A DNA stretch of 64,000 bases from the NCBI GenBank assembly GCA_002778195.1, contig PCDI01000008.1, positions 926,655 through 990,654 of the forward strand. The letters run 5' to 3'. Below are positions 1 through 10,223 of this stretch, in pieces. The notes beneath the pieces are model-generated. The model had not been told where the DNA came from and did no database searches. It saw only the letters and a list, made by a program, of their open reading frames with translations. The translations under genes and the position numbers were made by a program. The DNA is from Raffaelea ambrosiae. Taxonomy: Eukaryota; Ascomycota; Sordariomycetes; Ophiostomatales; Ophiostomataceae. How positions within the stretch are numbered: the first letter of the stretch is position 1; the number at the start of each line of letters is the position of its first letter.

Positions 1-2469
1 AAGCAGGCCCAGGCAAAGGCGCTGGCCAATGGCAGCAACAAGAAGAGCAAGACGAGCGCCGGCGACGCCGAGGCCGCTCCGGCTGGACAGGCTGGTCCCG
101 TGGCCCCCAAGAAGCCCGAGAAGGAGCTCTACCCGATGAGCAACTGGAAATACGACACTTTTCTCTGGACCATGTCCGTGCTGGTCGATCTCTTCTTCCG
201 CGAAGTCCACCCCCGCGGCTCGTGGAAGGTGCCCCGCAGCGGCCCTGTCCTCATCGTGGCCGCGCCGCACGCCAACCAGTTTGTCGACGCCCTGGTGCTG
301 CTGCGCACCTTCCAGCTGGAGGCCAAGCGCCGGGTGTCGCTGCTGATTGCGCAAAAGTCCATTCACGGCTTCATCGGCTGGGCCTCCCGCCAAGTCGGCT
401 GCGTGCCCGTCGGCCGCGCCCAGGACTCGGCCAAGCCTGCCACCGGCACCATCTTCCTGCCCGACCCCATCGGCGACCCGACACTCCTGCACGGCAACGG
501 CACCGACTTTGAAAAGCAGGCCGAGGTCAACGGCATGGTCTTCTTGCCGTCCGTCAAGGGCCAGAGCGGCTCGAGCGTGGACATTGCGGAGATCATCAGT
601 CCCACGGCACTGCGCCTGAAGCGGCCCTTCCAGGGCAAGGTGTCCCTGGCACAGCTGACGGGCCACGCCGACGAGCTCGATGCGGAGGGCAACTTCCACG
701 ACCGGGATGCTATCAAGGGCCCCGCCGCCGGCTACGAAGGCACCAAGTTCAAGCTGGCGCCGCACATCGACCAGACCAAAGTCTACCACGCCGTGTTCGA
801 CCGGCTGAGCAAGGGCGGCTGTGTCGGCATCTTCCCCGAGGGCGGCAGCCACGACCGGCCCGGTCTGCTGCCGCTCAAGGCCGGCGTGGCCATCATGGCG
901 CTGGGTACGCTGGAGGAGGCGCCCGACTGCGGGCTCAAGATCATGCCGGTGGGCATGAACTACTTCCACGCGCACAAGTTCCGGTCGCGGGCTGTGGTCG
1001 AGTTTGGCCAGGCATTCGAGGTGCCGCCCGAGCTGGTGGCGCTCTACAAGCAGGGCAAGCGGCGCGACGCCATTGCGCAGGTGCTGGACATGGTCCACCA
1101 GGCGCTCGCGGCGGTGACCGTGTCGACGCCCGACTACGACACGCTGATGCTGATCTCGGCCGCGCGGCGGCTGTACAACCCGACCGGCAAGAAGCTGCCG
1201 CTGCCCGTGGTGGTGGAGCTGAACCGGCGGCTGGCGCTGGGCTACGAGAAGTACAAGGACGACGCGCGCCTCCGCAAAGTGACGGCCGCCGTCCGTGACT
1301 ACAACAAGGAGCTGCGATATCTCAACATCCGCGACCATCAGGTCAACTATGCGCGCCTGCCGTGGTGGAAGTGTACGATCCTGTTCTTTGTGCGCCTCGT
1401 CCAGCTGGTCGTGTTGTCGGTGGCCGTGGTGCCCGGGCTGGTGCTCTTCTCGCCCGTCTTCATCGCCTCCAAGGTGATCAGCCGGCGCAAGGCCGCCGAG
1501 GCGCTCGCCGGCTCGTCGGTCAAGATCCAGGGCCGCGACGTCATGGCCACGTGGAAGCTGCTGGTGGCCATGGCGCTGGCGCCCATCCTGTACAACTTTT
1601 ACTGCGTCCTGTTTGTGCTCAAGTTTGGCTCGGACCGGCTGTGGGGGTACGTGCCCGAGTGGGCCACCAAGGCGCCCTGGTGGCTCGTCTTCCTGACCGG
1701 CTGGATCGTCTTCCCGGCCATCACCTTCATGGCCCTGCGCTTCGGCGAGGTCGGCATGGACATCTTCAAGTCACTGCGTCCGCTGCTTCTGTGCATGAAC
1801 CCGGCGTCGAGCAGCTACCTGCAGGGGCTGCGGGAGCGCCGCGCGTCGCTGCAGGAGCAGGTCACGGAGCTCATCAACCTGTTTGGACCCGACATGTTCC
1901 CCGACTTTGCCGACAAGCGTCTCGACAAGAACACGGTCGCGGCAGGTGCGGTGTCGTCGCCCACGACCGAGCCGTCGTCGCCCACCTCGCCGCAGGGACC
2001 GCCGTCGCCCATTGCTCGCACGTCGACCGGCGGCTCGCCCAAGAGGCTGCGGCGGCAGCGGACCGGCAGCGACTTTTCGGACGGCAACATCGAAACGCCG
2101 ACGGCGGGCATCCTCGGGCAAGCACTCACCCGGTCTGGCCGGGCGGTGCCGCGCAACGAGTCCTTTAGCAACATTGGCACCGTGGGCATGTTTGCGACGC
2201 GGCCGCCTTCGCGGTCGCGGTCGCGGTCGCGCTCTGGGTCACGCAGCAGCAGCCGCAGCGGCACCTTTGGCAACGGCGGCATCAGCGGGTTTACGACGCT
2301 GGACTCGAAGGAAGGGTTCGACGAGGCGAGCAAGAAGATCCGCGAAGCGATGCGGGAGCGCGGCGAGCTGCGGAGGCGGCAGAGCTCGCGCAAGGACTTT
2401 ACGCTGGCGGACGAGGATGACGAGGATGACTATGAGCTGGACAGTGACGATGAGAAAAAGAACATCTAA
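1..2469 (+). CDS. SCT1: Glycerol-3-phosphate O-acyltransferase, 5' end missing
   Basis: Adds the first acyl chain to glycerol-3-phosphate (or DHAP) at the ER, the entry step to phospholipids and triacylglycerol. The frame is open from base 1 to TAA at 2467-2469 (822 residues visible). The true start lies upstream: the first in-window candidate is a GTG at 100, and in-frame coding continues before it. Acyltransferase block I (HX4D) is PHANQFVD near residue 90, and block III is IFPEGGSHD near residue 277. Three hydrophobic membrane segments follow near residues 458-480, 520-538 and 560-579. The tail is disordered and rich in Ser, Pro and Arg, with an RS-dipeptide run near residues 733-755 and an acidic end. 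Length matches yeast Sct1/Gpt2 (about 750 residues). No intron is needed in the visible part. The choice between Sct1 and Gpt2 is not resolvable; filamentous fungi often have one such gene. Confidence 0.92.
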   Translation, partial: KQAQAKALANGSNKKSKTSAGDAEAAPAGQAGPVAPKKPEKELYPMSNWKYDTFLWTMSVLVDLFFREVHPRGSWKVPRSGPVLIVAAPHANQFVDALVLLRTFQLEAKRRVSLLIAQKSIHGFIGWASRQVGCVPVGRAQDSAKPATGTIFLPDPIGDPTLLHGNGTDFEKQAEVNGMVFLPSVKGQSGSSVDIAEIISPTALRLKRPFQGKVSLAQLTGHADELDAEGNFHDRDAIKGPAAGYEGTKFKLAPHIDQTKVYHAVFDRLSKGGCVGIFPEGGSHDRPGLLPLKAGVAIMALGTLEEAPDCGLKIMPVGMNYFHAHKFRSRAVVEFGQAFEVPPELVALYKQGKRRDAIAQVLDMVHQALAAVTVSTPDYDTLMLISAARRLYNPTGKKLPLPVVVELNRRLALGYEKYKDDARLRKVTAAVRDYNKELRYLNIRDHQVNYARLPWWKCTILFFVRLVQLVVLSVAVVPGLVLFSPVFIASKVISRRKAAEALAGSSVKIQGRDVMATWKLLVAMALAPILYNFYCVLFVLKFGSDRLWGYVPEWATKAPWWLVFLTGWIVFPAITFMALRFGEVGMDIFKSLRPLLLCMNPASSSYLQGLRERRASLQEQVTELINLFGPDMFPDFADKRLDKNTVAAGAVSSPTTEPSSPTSPQGPPSPIARTSTGGSPKRLRRQRTGSDFSDGNIETPTAGILGQALTRSGRAVPRNESFSNIGTVGMFATRPPSRSRSRSRSGSRSSSRSGTFGNGGISGFTTLDSKEGFDEASKKIREAMRERGELRRRQSSRKDFTLADEDDEDDYELDSDDEKKNI

Positions 2470-4925
2470 TGGGAGAGAGTGAGGGAGAGAGTGGTCGTAC
2501 ACAGGAAAAAGTCGAATCAGGAGGCCGATCTAGAACTGGCGAGGGATCTAGTAACACGTATGGATGGCATTCTTGTAAAATTTATTCTTGTTTTTTTTCC
2601 TCTTTACTTGGTTACATATATGCGTTGCTTCCTTCGAGACATCGTTTTCTTGTCTTTCTTTCAGCTTCCATTCTTCATATTTGATGTCTTATTGGTTGAT
2701 GATAGCTTTGGAAACCCGAACGAGGACGAAGTGGCGTTTTGATAGTTTCTCCTTTTATACCAGATTGTTGGGCCATAGCCACCGTTCCATAATAATATGG
2801 GAGATACGAGTTTGGGAAACTCTGGTCTCTCCGTAGGAAGCCAAGAATGCAGGAACAAGTTTAACTGTTCAAGTAGTCAATAACACAGTACAACCAATGT
2901 CTTACCAAAGCCAAGCCACCAAGCCGAGGGGAAAAGAGAGTTTTCACAGAAGGGTGGGTACACACAAAACACCCCAATGTCCGAGCTCAATCCGAGTTTG
3001 CTCGGCAGTCTACGGTCTACGAGGCAAGCAAAGCTCCGGCGGCCGAGATGTCGTGCTGGTGGCGCGCGAAGACGTGAACGGAAGGTGGGCGGGCGGGCGG
3101 GCAGGTCAATCCCAGTGGCCCCTACACAATTGCACCACTGTCCTCGGCCGACCCCTCCTTCTTTTGTCCGATCCAATAATGATCTGATAAGATCCCCACT
3201 GCTCCGCGATAACGCCAAGAAAAAGCACAGGTATCCGGTTTTGTGTATGGATCAACGTCACTGCTGCCGAAGCAACAACTGGGCGCTGGGCGCTGTAACT
3301 TACTTTTTATTTCTATTTTTATTTTTATTTTCATTCTCATTTTCATTTTTTTTCTGAGAGAGTGTGTGACTGCATCTTACTTCCTGTAATCCTATGGGAT
3401 ATTTTTTGGCTCTCTAAAAAGGTTGCTGCCTGTCTTGCGTGTTCTGGTTCTTACGGTGTACGTTCCGCATGCGAAACGGAACAAGGGCGGGCCACTAGGT
3501 CCGGGGATAACAAATGCCCTTCTGTTCTCGGGGGTTACTGTGGGCGGTTGCAGGTCAGTCAACGATACACTGAGGCCCTTCGTGCCTGCCCAAACAGGCA
3601 GGCACCACTCGGCACTGGGAGGAAAGAAAGGGAAAGAGCAATCCAGGTCATCTTTCTGTCTCGTTGTCTCGTTGGGAGATTCCCTTTTCTCCGCGTCTTA
3701 CTTTTTTTTTAAGCTTTTTCGGTCAGATCTCTTACATCACATAGACGCGCGTGTTCCTGAGAATGCCTGCGTCTCTCCTCCCCTCCCAGGCACGACGGAC
3801 CATGCTGTCAGACGGTATCTCCGTCTGCAAAGTCCAGACGTGCAGCTGCCGTCCGCCGCCGCCACCAGCAGTTGCTTTACCGCCGTCTCCACAATTTGTC
3901 TGCACCTTCCTGCTGGGACGACCTGGTGGCGGCCCAGGGAACAATAATCACCGAATCATATTGCCTACTATGTACTATTACTTCCCCGAGGTGCAGCAAA
4001 TCAGGCCAACTTGGATCGCAGGCCATCGGACTGCCAGAGGGCATGTTGTCTGCCGCTAACAGCCTGTCGCTAAAACAGGTCGAACTAGTAGGTAAACTAA
4101 CGAAATCCCGCTGGAGTCCCCCCTGGAAGAGGGGGGGGGGGGGGGGGGGGGGGTTCGTCAATGCCCAATCGACTGGCCAAACCTTGTCATGCTTGTTAAT
4201 ACGCGGCCCTGCAACTGGTCAGACGCCATTTCCTCGGTGGGAAGGAGCCCTGCAAGAAGAGGCACGCATTGCGACTCTATCTGCGGGCTCTGGTGGCCGG
4301 TATCCTGGGGTAATTCGTGCCGGACTCGCCATTCCGCCCCAAGATAGCTTCTCTCCGTAGCAGATAGGCAAAAACGATGCTCGTGCCGGCAACACCAAAG
4401 AACCATTCCGCAGTACCCAGAAAAAAAAAAGAGAGAGAGAGAGAGAGAAGAATTCTTACAGGCTTCCACCTATTTTCGTTCTCGGACTTTTGCGCACCTT
4501 CCTCCATAGTATTGTTGGCAACCCCAACGGAGATATGCTCCAATTTGCATGAATTTTTTTTTTTTTTTTGGGCGGTCTCTCTCGGCCGGTCCCTCTCTTA
4601 AACAACTCGGTATTATCTTTTCCTCTCTCTCTCCCTCCCTCTCTCTTCTGATTTGCGTTGCCTGTGCTTTTGCGTCCACCACTCCTTTGCGCAATCCAGG
4701 TTCTCTCCCTCCCCCTCTCTCTCTCCCTCCTTTTCTATAGTGCCGTGGCCCATTTGTCTGTTGGATTCTGCCTCCGCCTTTCTTGCCTTTTCTGTCTTTT
4801 CTCATTTCCTTTGATACCCCCCTTTGCCTTTGGACATTTGCGCCAGCCTCGTCTCTCTCAGGACCACTGTTTTCTATACTCGTACGCACTCCGGCCCTCC
4901 ATCCTCTCCCTTGCCGCTCCCCACA
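2470..4925. other. Intergenic: acyltransferase 3' flank and APD1 leader
   Basis: About 2.5 kb without a supportable gene; the small open frames lack conserved features. It contains a 23-base G run at 4131-4153, a GA microsatellite near 4429-4447, a T run near 4553-4570, and a pyrimidine-rich stretch at 4570-4925 leading into the APD1 start, which looks like promoter plus 5' leader. One copy of the recurrent octamer ACTATGTA lies at 3967-3974. Confidence 0.6.
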
Positions 4926-6268
4926 ATGGCTTTCCGCTCCCTCCTCGACGGCGCCAAGAAGCTGGCCATCAACGGCACCAACAGCAGCACCGCCCCCCTC
5001 GACACCATCTTCCCCAAGACCGACCCCAAAGTCGACGGCGACGACTGCCTCCACGACTGCAACTCGTGCACCGTCAAGTACCCGCGCAGCTTCAAGATCG
5101 ACCACAGCGACACCCTCTATGGCATGGTCAAGGGCTGGAGCACGCACATGCTCGTCGCCACCGGCAAGACCGACTGGGTCCGGGACGTCTCCGACGAGAA
5201 GGGCAGTGTCATGCAAGCCGTCGGCAGGGCCTCCGCGCCGACCAATGGGGTAACTACGACTCCTCCCTCGTTTCTCGGCAATGTTCTCGTCCCGGCCTGC
5301 TAATAACCCCTCCCCAGAAACTCATGCTCTCCGCGTCCAACATCCCCACCCCCCACCAGACCACCTCCTACGACGAGCCCACCCGCGTCGTTCTCCTCCC
5401 GGCCTTTGTTGTCGTCGACAACGTCACCCCGGCCAACGTGCCCACGCTGCTCGACCGCTACGTCAGCGAGGGGCCCACCAACAAGGCGCCTCTCGCGCCG
5501 GTCACATTTGACACCCACGCCCATACCCACGCCCACAAACACTCGCCGTCCGACTCCAGCAAACACTCCCACTCCCGCTCCCACTCCAGCTCGACACACA
5601 CCCACTCGCTGTCTGGCGCCAAGACGGACGCCGCCTCGTTCTCCGTGGCGCCGTGCCCCCACAGCGCCCTCGTCCTGCTGTGCTCGCAAAAGACCCGGGA
5701 CGCCCGCTGCGGCCAGTCGGCGCCGCTGCTCCGCAAAGAGCTCGAGCGCCACCTGCGGCCCCTGGGCCTGTACCGCGACCTGGACGACGAGCGGCCCGGC
5801 GGCGTCGGCATCTACTTCATCTCGCACGTGGGCGGCCACAAGTACAGCGCCAACATGATGGTGTACCGGCGGCCGGACGCCTTCGGGCTGGACAATGTGA
5901 AGCGGGGCCAGCTGACCGAGGCCGAGCTGGCGGAGCTGCCAGCGCGGGTGCGGAAAACGACGCCGGCCGTGTTGCGGAAGGAGGCGACGGCGAGCAAGAC
6001 CAATGGCGGGGCCAACGGCGAGAGCACCAAGCCCAAGACTGAGAACGGAGAGAACGGAGAGAACGGAGACGAAAAGAAGGACGAGGACGAGGATGCCTCT
6101 TCCGAATCGTCCCCTGTCGGCGCGTCGCAATGCATCTGGCTGGCCCGGGTGATGCCCGAGGACTGCGAGAACATTGTCAAGTACACGATCCTGCAGGGCA
6201 AGGTGGTCAAGCCGGAGACGCAGCTACGGGCCGGGTTTGACCGAGAGAGGGGGTTGTTGAGTTGGTAA
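4926..6268 (+). CDS. APD1: Apd1-type sucrase/ferredoxin-like 2Fe-2S protein
   Basis: Thioredoxin-like ferredoxin of the Apd1/Aim32 family, which binds a 2Fe-2S cluster through two Cys and two His; yeast Apd1 is linked to redox-drug and metal tolerance. Exons are 4926-5249 and 5318-6268 (424 residues). The 68-nt intron starts GTAACT, has CTAATAAC as branch site and ends CCCCAG. The C-terminal domain carries LLCSQKTRDARCG (Cys230 and Cys239) and SHVGGHKY (His278 and His282, an HxxxH), fitting the expected ligands. An N-terminal CX3CX2C (Cys41, 45, 48) resembles the family's N-terminal Cys cluster. A His/Ser-rich insert lies near residues 174-207, and a Glu/Asp/Lys-rich loop near 350-370 precedes the last conserved block. 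The ATG at 4926 was chosen because MAFRSLL matches the family start and a pyrimidine leader precedes it. Confidence 0.88.
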
Positions 6269-7453
6269 GAGGAGGGAAGGAAAAGGGGATGGAAGGAAAA
6301 GAGAGGAAGGGATGTGACAGGAAAGGAAGAAACATTTTGATGACCAACTTGCCTTGGAGGTGAAAGTCGAGAGACTTTTTTTTTCAACACATCGGGACGA
6401 GACGACATGAACGACGCCTTTTTTTTGGAATTTCGACTTGCGTTTAATAGATCATTGGCAGAAAGACGAAAAGAGACACACGAGAACAGGTAGAAATCAC
6501 GAAACAAACAAACCCAAACAGGGTCAGCACCCTTTTTGTTTGTCCATATATTCGATACAGATAGAAAGATACGAAACGAAACGTACAAACCATTCTGGCT
6601 GGTATGCTTGCATATTATGTGAAACACGTCCACTTAATGGTTCCAACCTAATGGCGCTCGCCAAGCACAATGTTCGTCTCGTTCGTTCTGGCCATGTTGA
6701 TGGTATGACTCGTGGACCCCTTTTCGCTTCTTTGCTCTGAGCTTCGCGACCATACATCAACACGATGCGGAACGCAGCCGAGAAAACAGATTCACACGAG
6801 ATGCATATTATCACGCTCGTATTCATCATATGCTATCAAATCGCGTGGCATTGTTACTATGTAAGATAGATGCAGGGTGCAATTGTGTGGACAGGGGTTG
6901 TCCGTGGTTGCGGGGGGCGACGATGCAAGTCTCTTTTTTTTTTCTTTTTTTTTTTTCTGTTTGTTACTTTTTGCTCTAGTCATGCGGTCGGTCGTTGTTT
7001 TTCTGTTGCGTGCTGTTGCGCCGTGGTGCTACCCTTTGATACTCTCATTCCATTCCGGAAGCTTGGACCACCATTGGGGACCTACCACAGCCATACACAT
7101 GTGCAACCAAAAAAAAAAACAGGACGAATCCTCCCCCGCCCAAGGTCCCCCAATGTTACCCCAGCAACGGACTTATCAGCTTCTGTTATTTACATGTTTC
7201 CCGTTTTGGGCCACCTAACTCTCTGATTAACCTTTTTTTTAATGGATTGGGTTCCAAGGTTTAGCTCTCCAAAGACATTTGGGGTTCTATTCACTTCTCG
7301 AGAACTTATTCTTCTCGTCTCTCGCATATCTTTTCTCTCTCCTCGACAACTTTGACCACCAGGTCAAGCTCGAGGACGAACTGAAGAGAGACACGCCAGC
7401 CAGACAATGGCACAGGAGCAAGCAAGAGCCCACTGACATCATTTGGTGCAGAG

Positions 7454-7494
<41 letters not shown>

Positions 7495-7614
7495 CCGTCT
7501 ACGACTTTTGTTTCGTTTCATCCACCTCTGTCTCTCTCTTTTGTTTGAATTGGCCGCATTGAGCTCGTCTTCTCCCTGCCCATTTTCTTTTCTTTGTCTC
7601 AGTGCACTGCCAAC
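6269..7614. other. Intergenic with (CT)n leader
   Basis: No gene supported. The first half is the APD1 3' flank (A/T-rich, T runs near 6376 and 6420). An ACTATGTA octamer lies at 6856-6863. A perfect CT microsatellite of about 18 units lies at 7455-7490, and the pyrimidine-rich stretch to 7614 is probably the 5' leader of the next gene. A TTTGTCTCAG at 7593-7602 could be the acceptor of a 5' UTR intron. Confidence 0.55.
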
Positions 7615-10223
7615 ATGGCCGCCGCCAGCAGCCAGATGCCACCTGGCACGCCAGGGCACCAGCGGTCCAAATCTGCGTTTCGCACATTCATGAAGCATCG
7701 CCGTAACAACTCGGACGGCACCGTTCTGGCATCGGCCGCTCTTGATGCATCGACTAACCTCTCGGCCACCCCTCACAACGGTGGCTCTGCCCCCTTGGGC
7801 GAGACTTCACACAACCGCCAGCAGGAGCCGTCCCTATCTTCCCTCAGCGGGAAACGAGACATGACCAGCAACAACAACAGCCACAAACCAGAAATCTCGT
7901 CACCTACGAAAAAAAAGAGGCTGGCAAGGCAGCCGTCCGACCTGTCCAAAGATTCTGACAAAAGACGAAGCAAATCCGACAGACCCGGTCGCTCCGTTTC
8001 ACCCAGCAAGAAGTTCAGCAACCGGTCTACGACAAACCTGGTCGGTCTGCTCTCGCGGCCCAAGTCGTTCAGGAACATGCACAAGATGGTGGTCGAGGCC
8101 GAGCAGAAGCCGGAAAGAGGCAGAGAAAGCGAGAAGAAGGACCGTACACCGCACAGCTCTGTCGCCAACGGGAATGCATCCCAGGCACCGCCGCCCATTT
8201 ATGCCCACTTCTGTACGGATGGGAAGGGCAGTACAGGCTCTGCCGATGGTGCAAAGGTGCCTGTGGGCAACCTGGCCATCGCTGACAAACAGTCTCCCAT
8301 GAAGTCTCGACCCAAATCGTGCCATCCCTCGTCCTCCGCAGCATTCAACTCGTCATCGACACCAGCCAGCCCTGCCGATCCCGCAATCGATCCCAAGGAC
8401 ATTGATACCCACTTGGAAGCGCTCCTTGACCGGCGCAACATTCCGGAAAACCAGCGCTACAAGATGCGCAGCCTCGCCGACACCATCAAGATGGAGTTCA
8501 TACGCCAGGACTGGGCCGAGCAGCGTGTCAAGAGGCCTATCAGCAATGACAGCACTCGAACGGCTGCGCAAACACCAACGGTTCCGTCTTCTTCTTCGTC
8601 GGCATCATCGGCATCTGCCGGCGCCCCAGACGACGGCTCCCGCAAGGCTCCCAAGTCGAAGCATTCCCGTGTCAAGAGCTTGACATTCTCGCGGACACGT
8701 GGGCGCAGCAGCGAGAGAGACAGCGCCAATAGCTCATCCCGTCGTAAGAGCCCCAGCTCACCGCGGAAGAAGAAGACCGAAGGGACGCTCGGTCGGCATT
8801 TGCGCTCCAAGTCGACAGAGAGCGTGGTCAGCGTCAGTGGGGGGGACTCCAACAGTGCGTCAGCTTCACCCACAACCAGTACTGCTGGGGGTGGCAATGC
8901 CATCACCGGGTTCTTTTCGAAATCCAAAGGCCCGCAGCAACACTCCCCTCTCGACTTTGTCACCTATCTGCGTACGGTGCAGAAGCCTGAGGTAGTCGAG
9001 GTCGGCAAACTCCATAAGCTCCGGCTGCTTCTCCGTAATGAGACCGTTGCCTGGATCGAGGAGTTTATCGGCGAGGGCGGTATGGAGGAAATAGTCGGCC
9101 TTCTCCACCGTATCTTGGCTGTCGAGTGGAGGTAAGCTGATCCCCATTGTGTCTTCGTGTGTGACACTTGCTAGGTCCCATTGTTTTCTAACAACGTCTT
9201 GTGTCGTATCGCAGGGAAGAGCATGAGGACGCATTGCTGCACGAAAATCTGCTTTGCCTCAAAGCACTCTGCACCACTGGCATGGCCCTACAGTACTTGC
9301 ATGCCATCCATGACTCCTTGATGCCGGCAATGATCCACATGATCTTCGACCCAGAGAAGAAGGGCCCGAGCGAGTTCACCACTCGGAACATTGTGACGTC
9401 GGTTCTGCTCACCTACATCCAGAGTGCACCAATCAGTGAGCGACCATCTCGCGCCCAGATTGTGCTGGGATACCTGCGTGATCCAGAAGAAAAGGAGGAC
9501 GAGCGCCCAGTCAGCTTCGTCCTCGAGATGCGCCGAGAACGTCCATACCGGGTCTGGTGCAAGGAAGTGGTCAGCGTGACCAAAGAGGTCTTCTGGATCT
9601 TCCTGCACCATCTGAATGTCATCGCACTGCCAAATGAAAGGAACCTGTCACAAGCCATCGGGAATGGTATTCCTACGGCTCCCGCCGCCGAAAAAGACAA
9701 GGCAGTCTCCTCGTCGCAGCAGCCGCCCTTGCCCCCTGCTCACATGGATCAGTCCGCAGCGTATATGCTTCGTCACTTTCCCCAGGAACGCCCGCCGGTC
9801 CCCGCCGCACCGTACGTTGGTGGCGTGGAATGGGAGGCCACCAACTACCTTGCCTCTCACCTGGACCTCGTGAATGCCATCTTGGCTTGCACGCCAACGG
9901 CGGCCGAGCGAAATCAGTTGCGGGGACTCATGGAAATGTCTGGCTGGGAGCGTTGCATGGGAGGCAGTCTGCGTCTGTGCAAGGAGAAGTTTTATGGAGC
10001 TGTCCATGATGCCCTTCGCACGTGGGTGGCTGCAGCTCACGAGGACGGTTGGGATGCCCGTTCAGTGCGTTACGGCCCACCCCCACCGCCGTCTTCACAG
10101 TCTGAGCGGAGCTCTCCCAAGAAGAAGACACAGGCGGCCGGAGGTCCCAAGACAGACGAGCCTGTACCGAAGATTGAAATACCAAAGCTCGACTTTGCAT
10201 TTGACGGCGAGGAAGGTCTGTGA
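7615..10223 (+). CDS. Formin-like GBD/FH3-domain protein without FH2
   Basis: Exons 7615-9131 and 9215-10223 give 841 residues. The 83-nt intron (GTAAGC to CGCAG, branch TTCTAAC) splits an Arg codon. Residues 1-250 are Ser/Lys/Arg-rich and disordered. From about 257 the sequence IDTHLEALLDRRNIPENQRY matches the GTPase-binding domain of diaphanous-type formins. After a second Ser/Arg-rich linker, residues about 445-680 form a helical armadillo-like block (WIEEFIGEGGMEEIVGLL) typical of GBD/FH3. No Pro-rich FH1 or actin-nucleating FH2 follows before the stop, and none is seen downstream. The likely role is a Rho/Rac/Cdc42-binding scaffold in polarity or cytokinesis; that is inference from domain type. 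The ATG at 7615 has a good fungal context (CCAACATGG). Confidence 0.78.
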
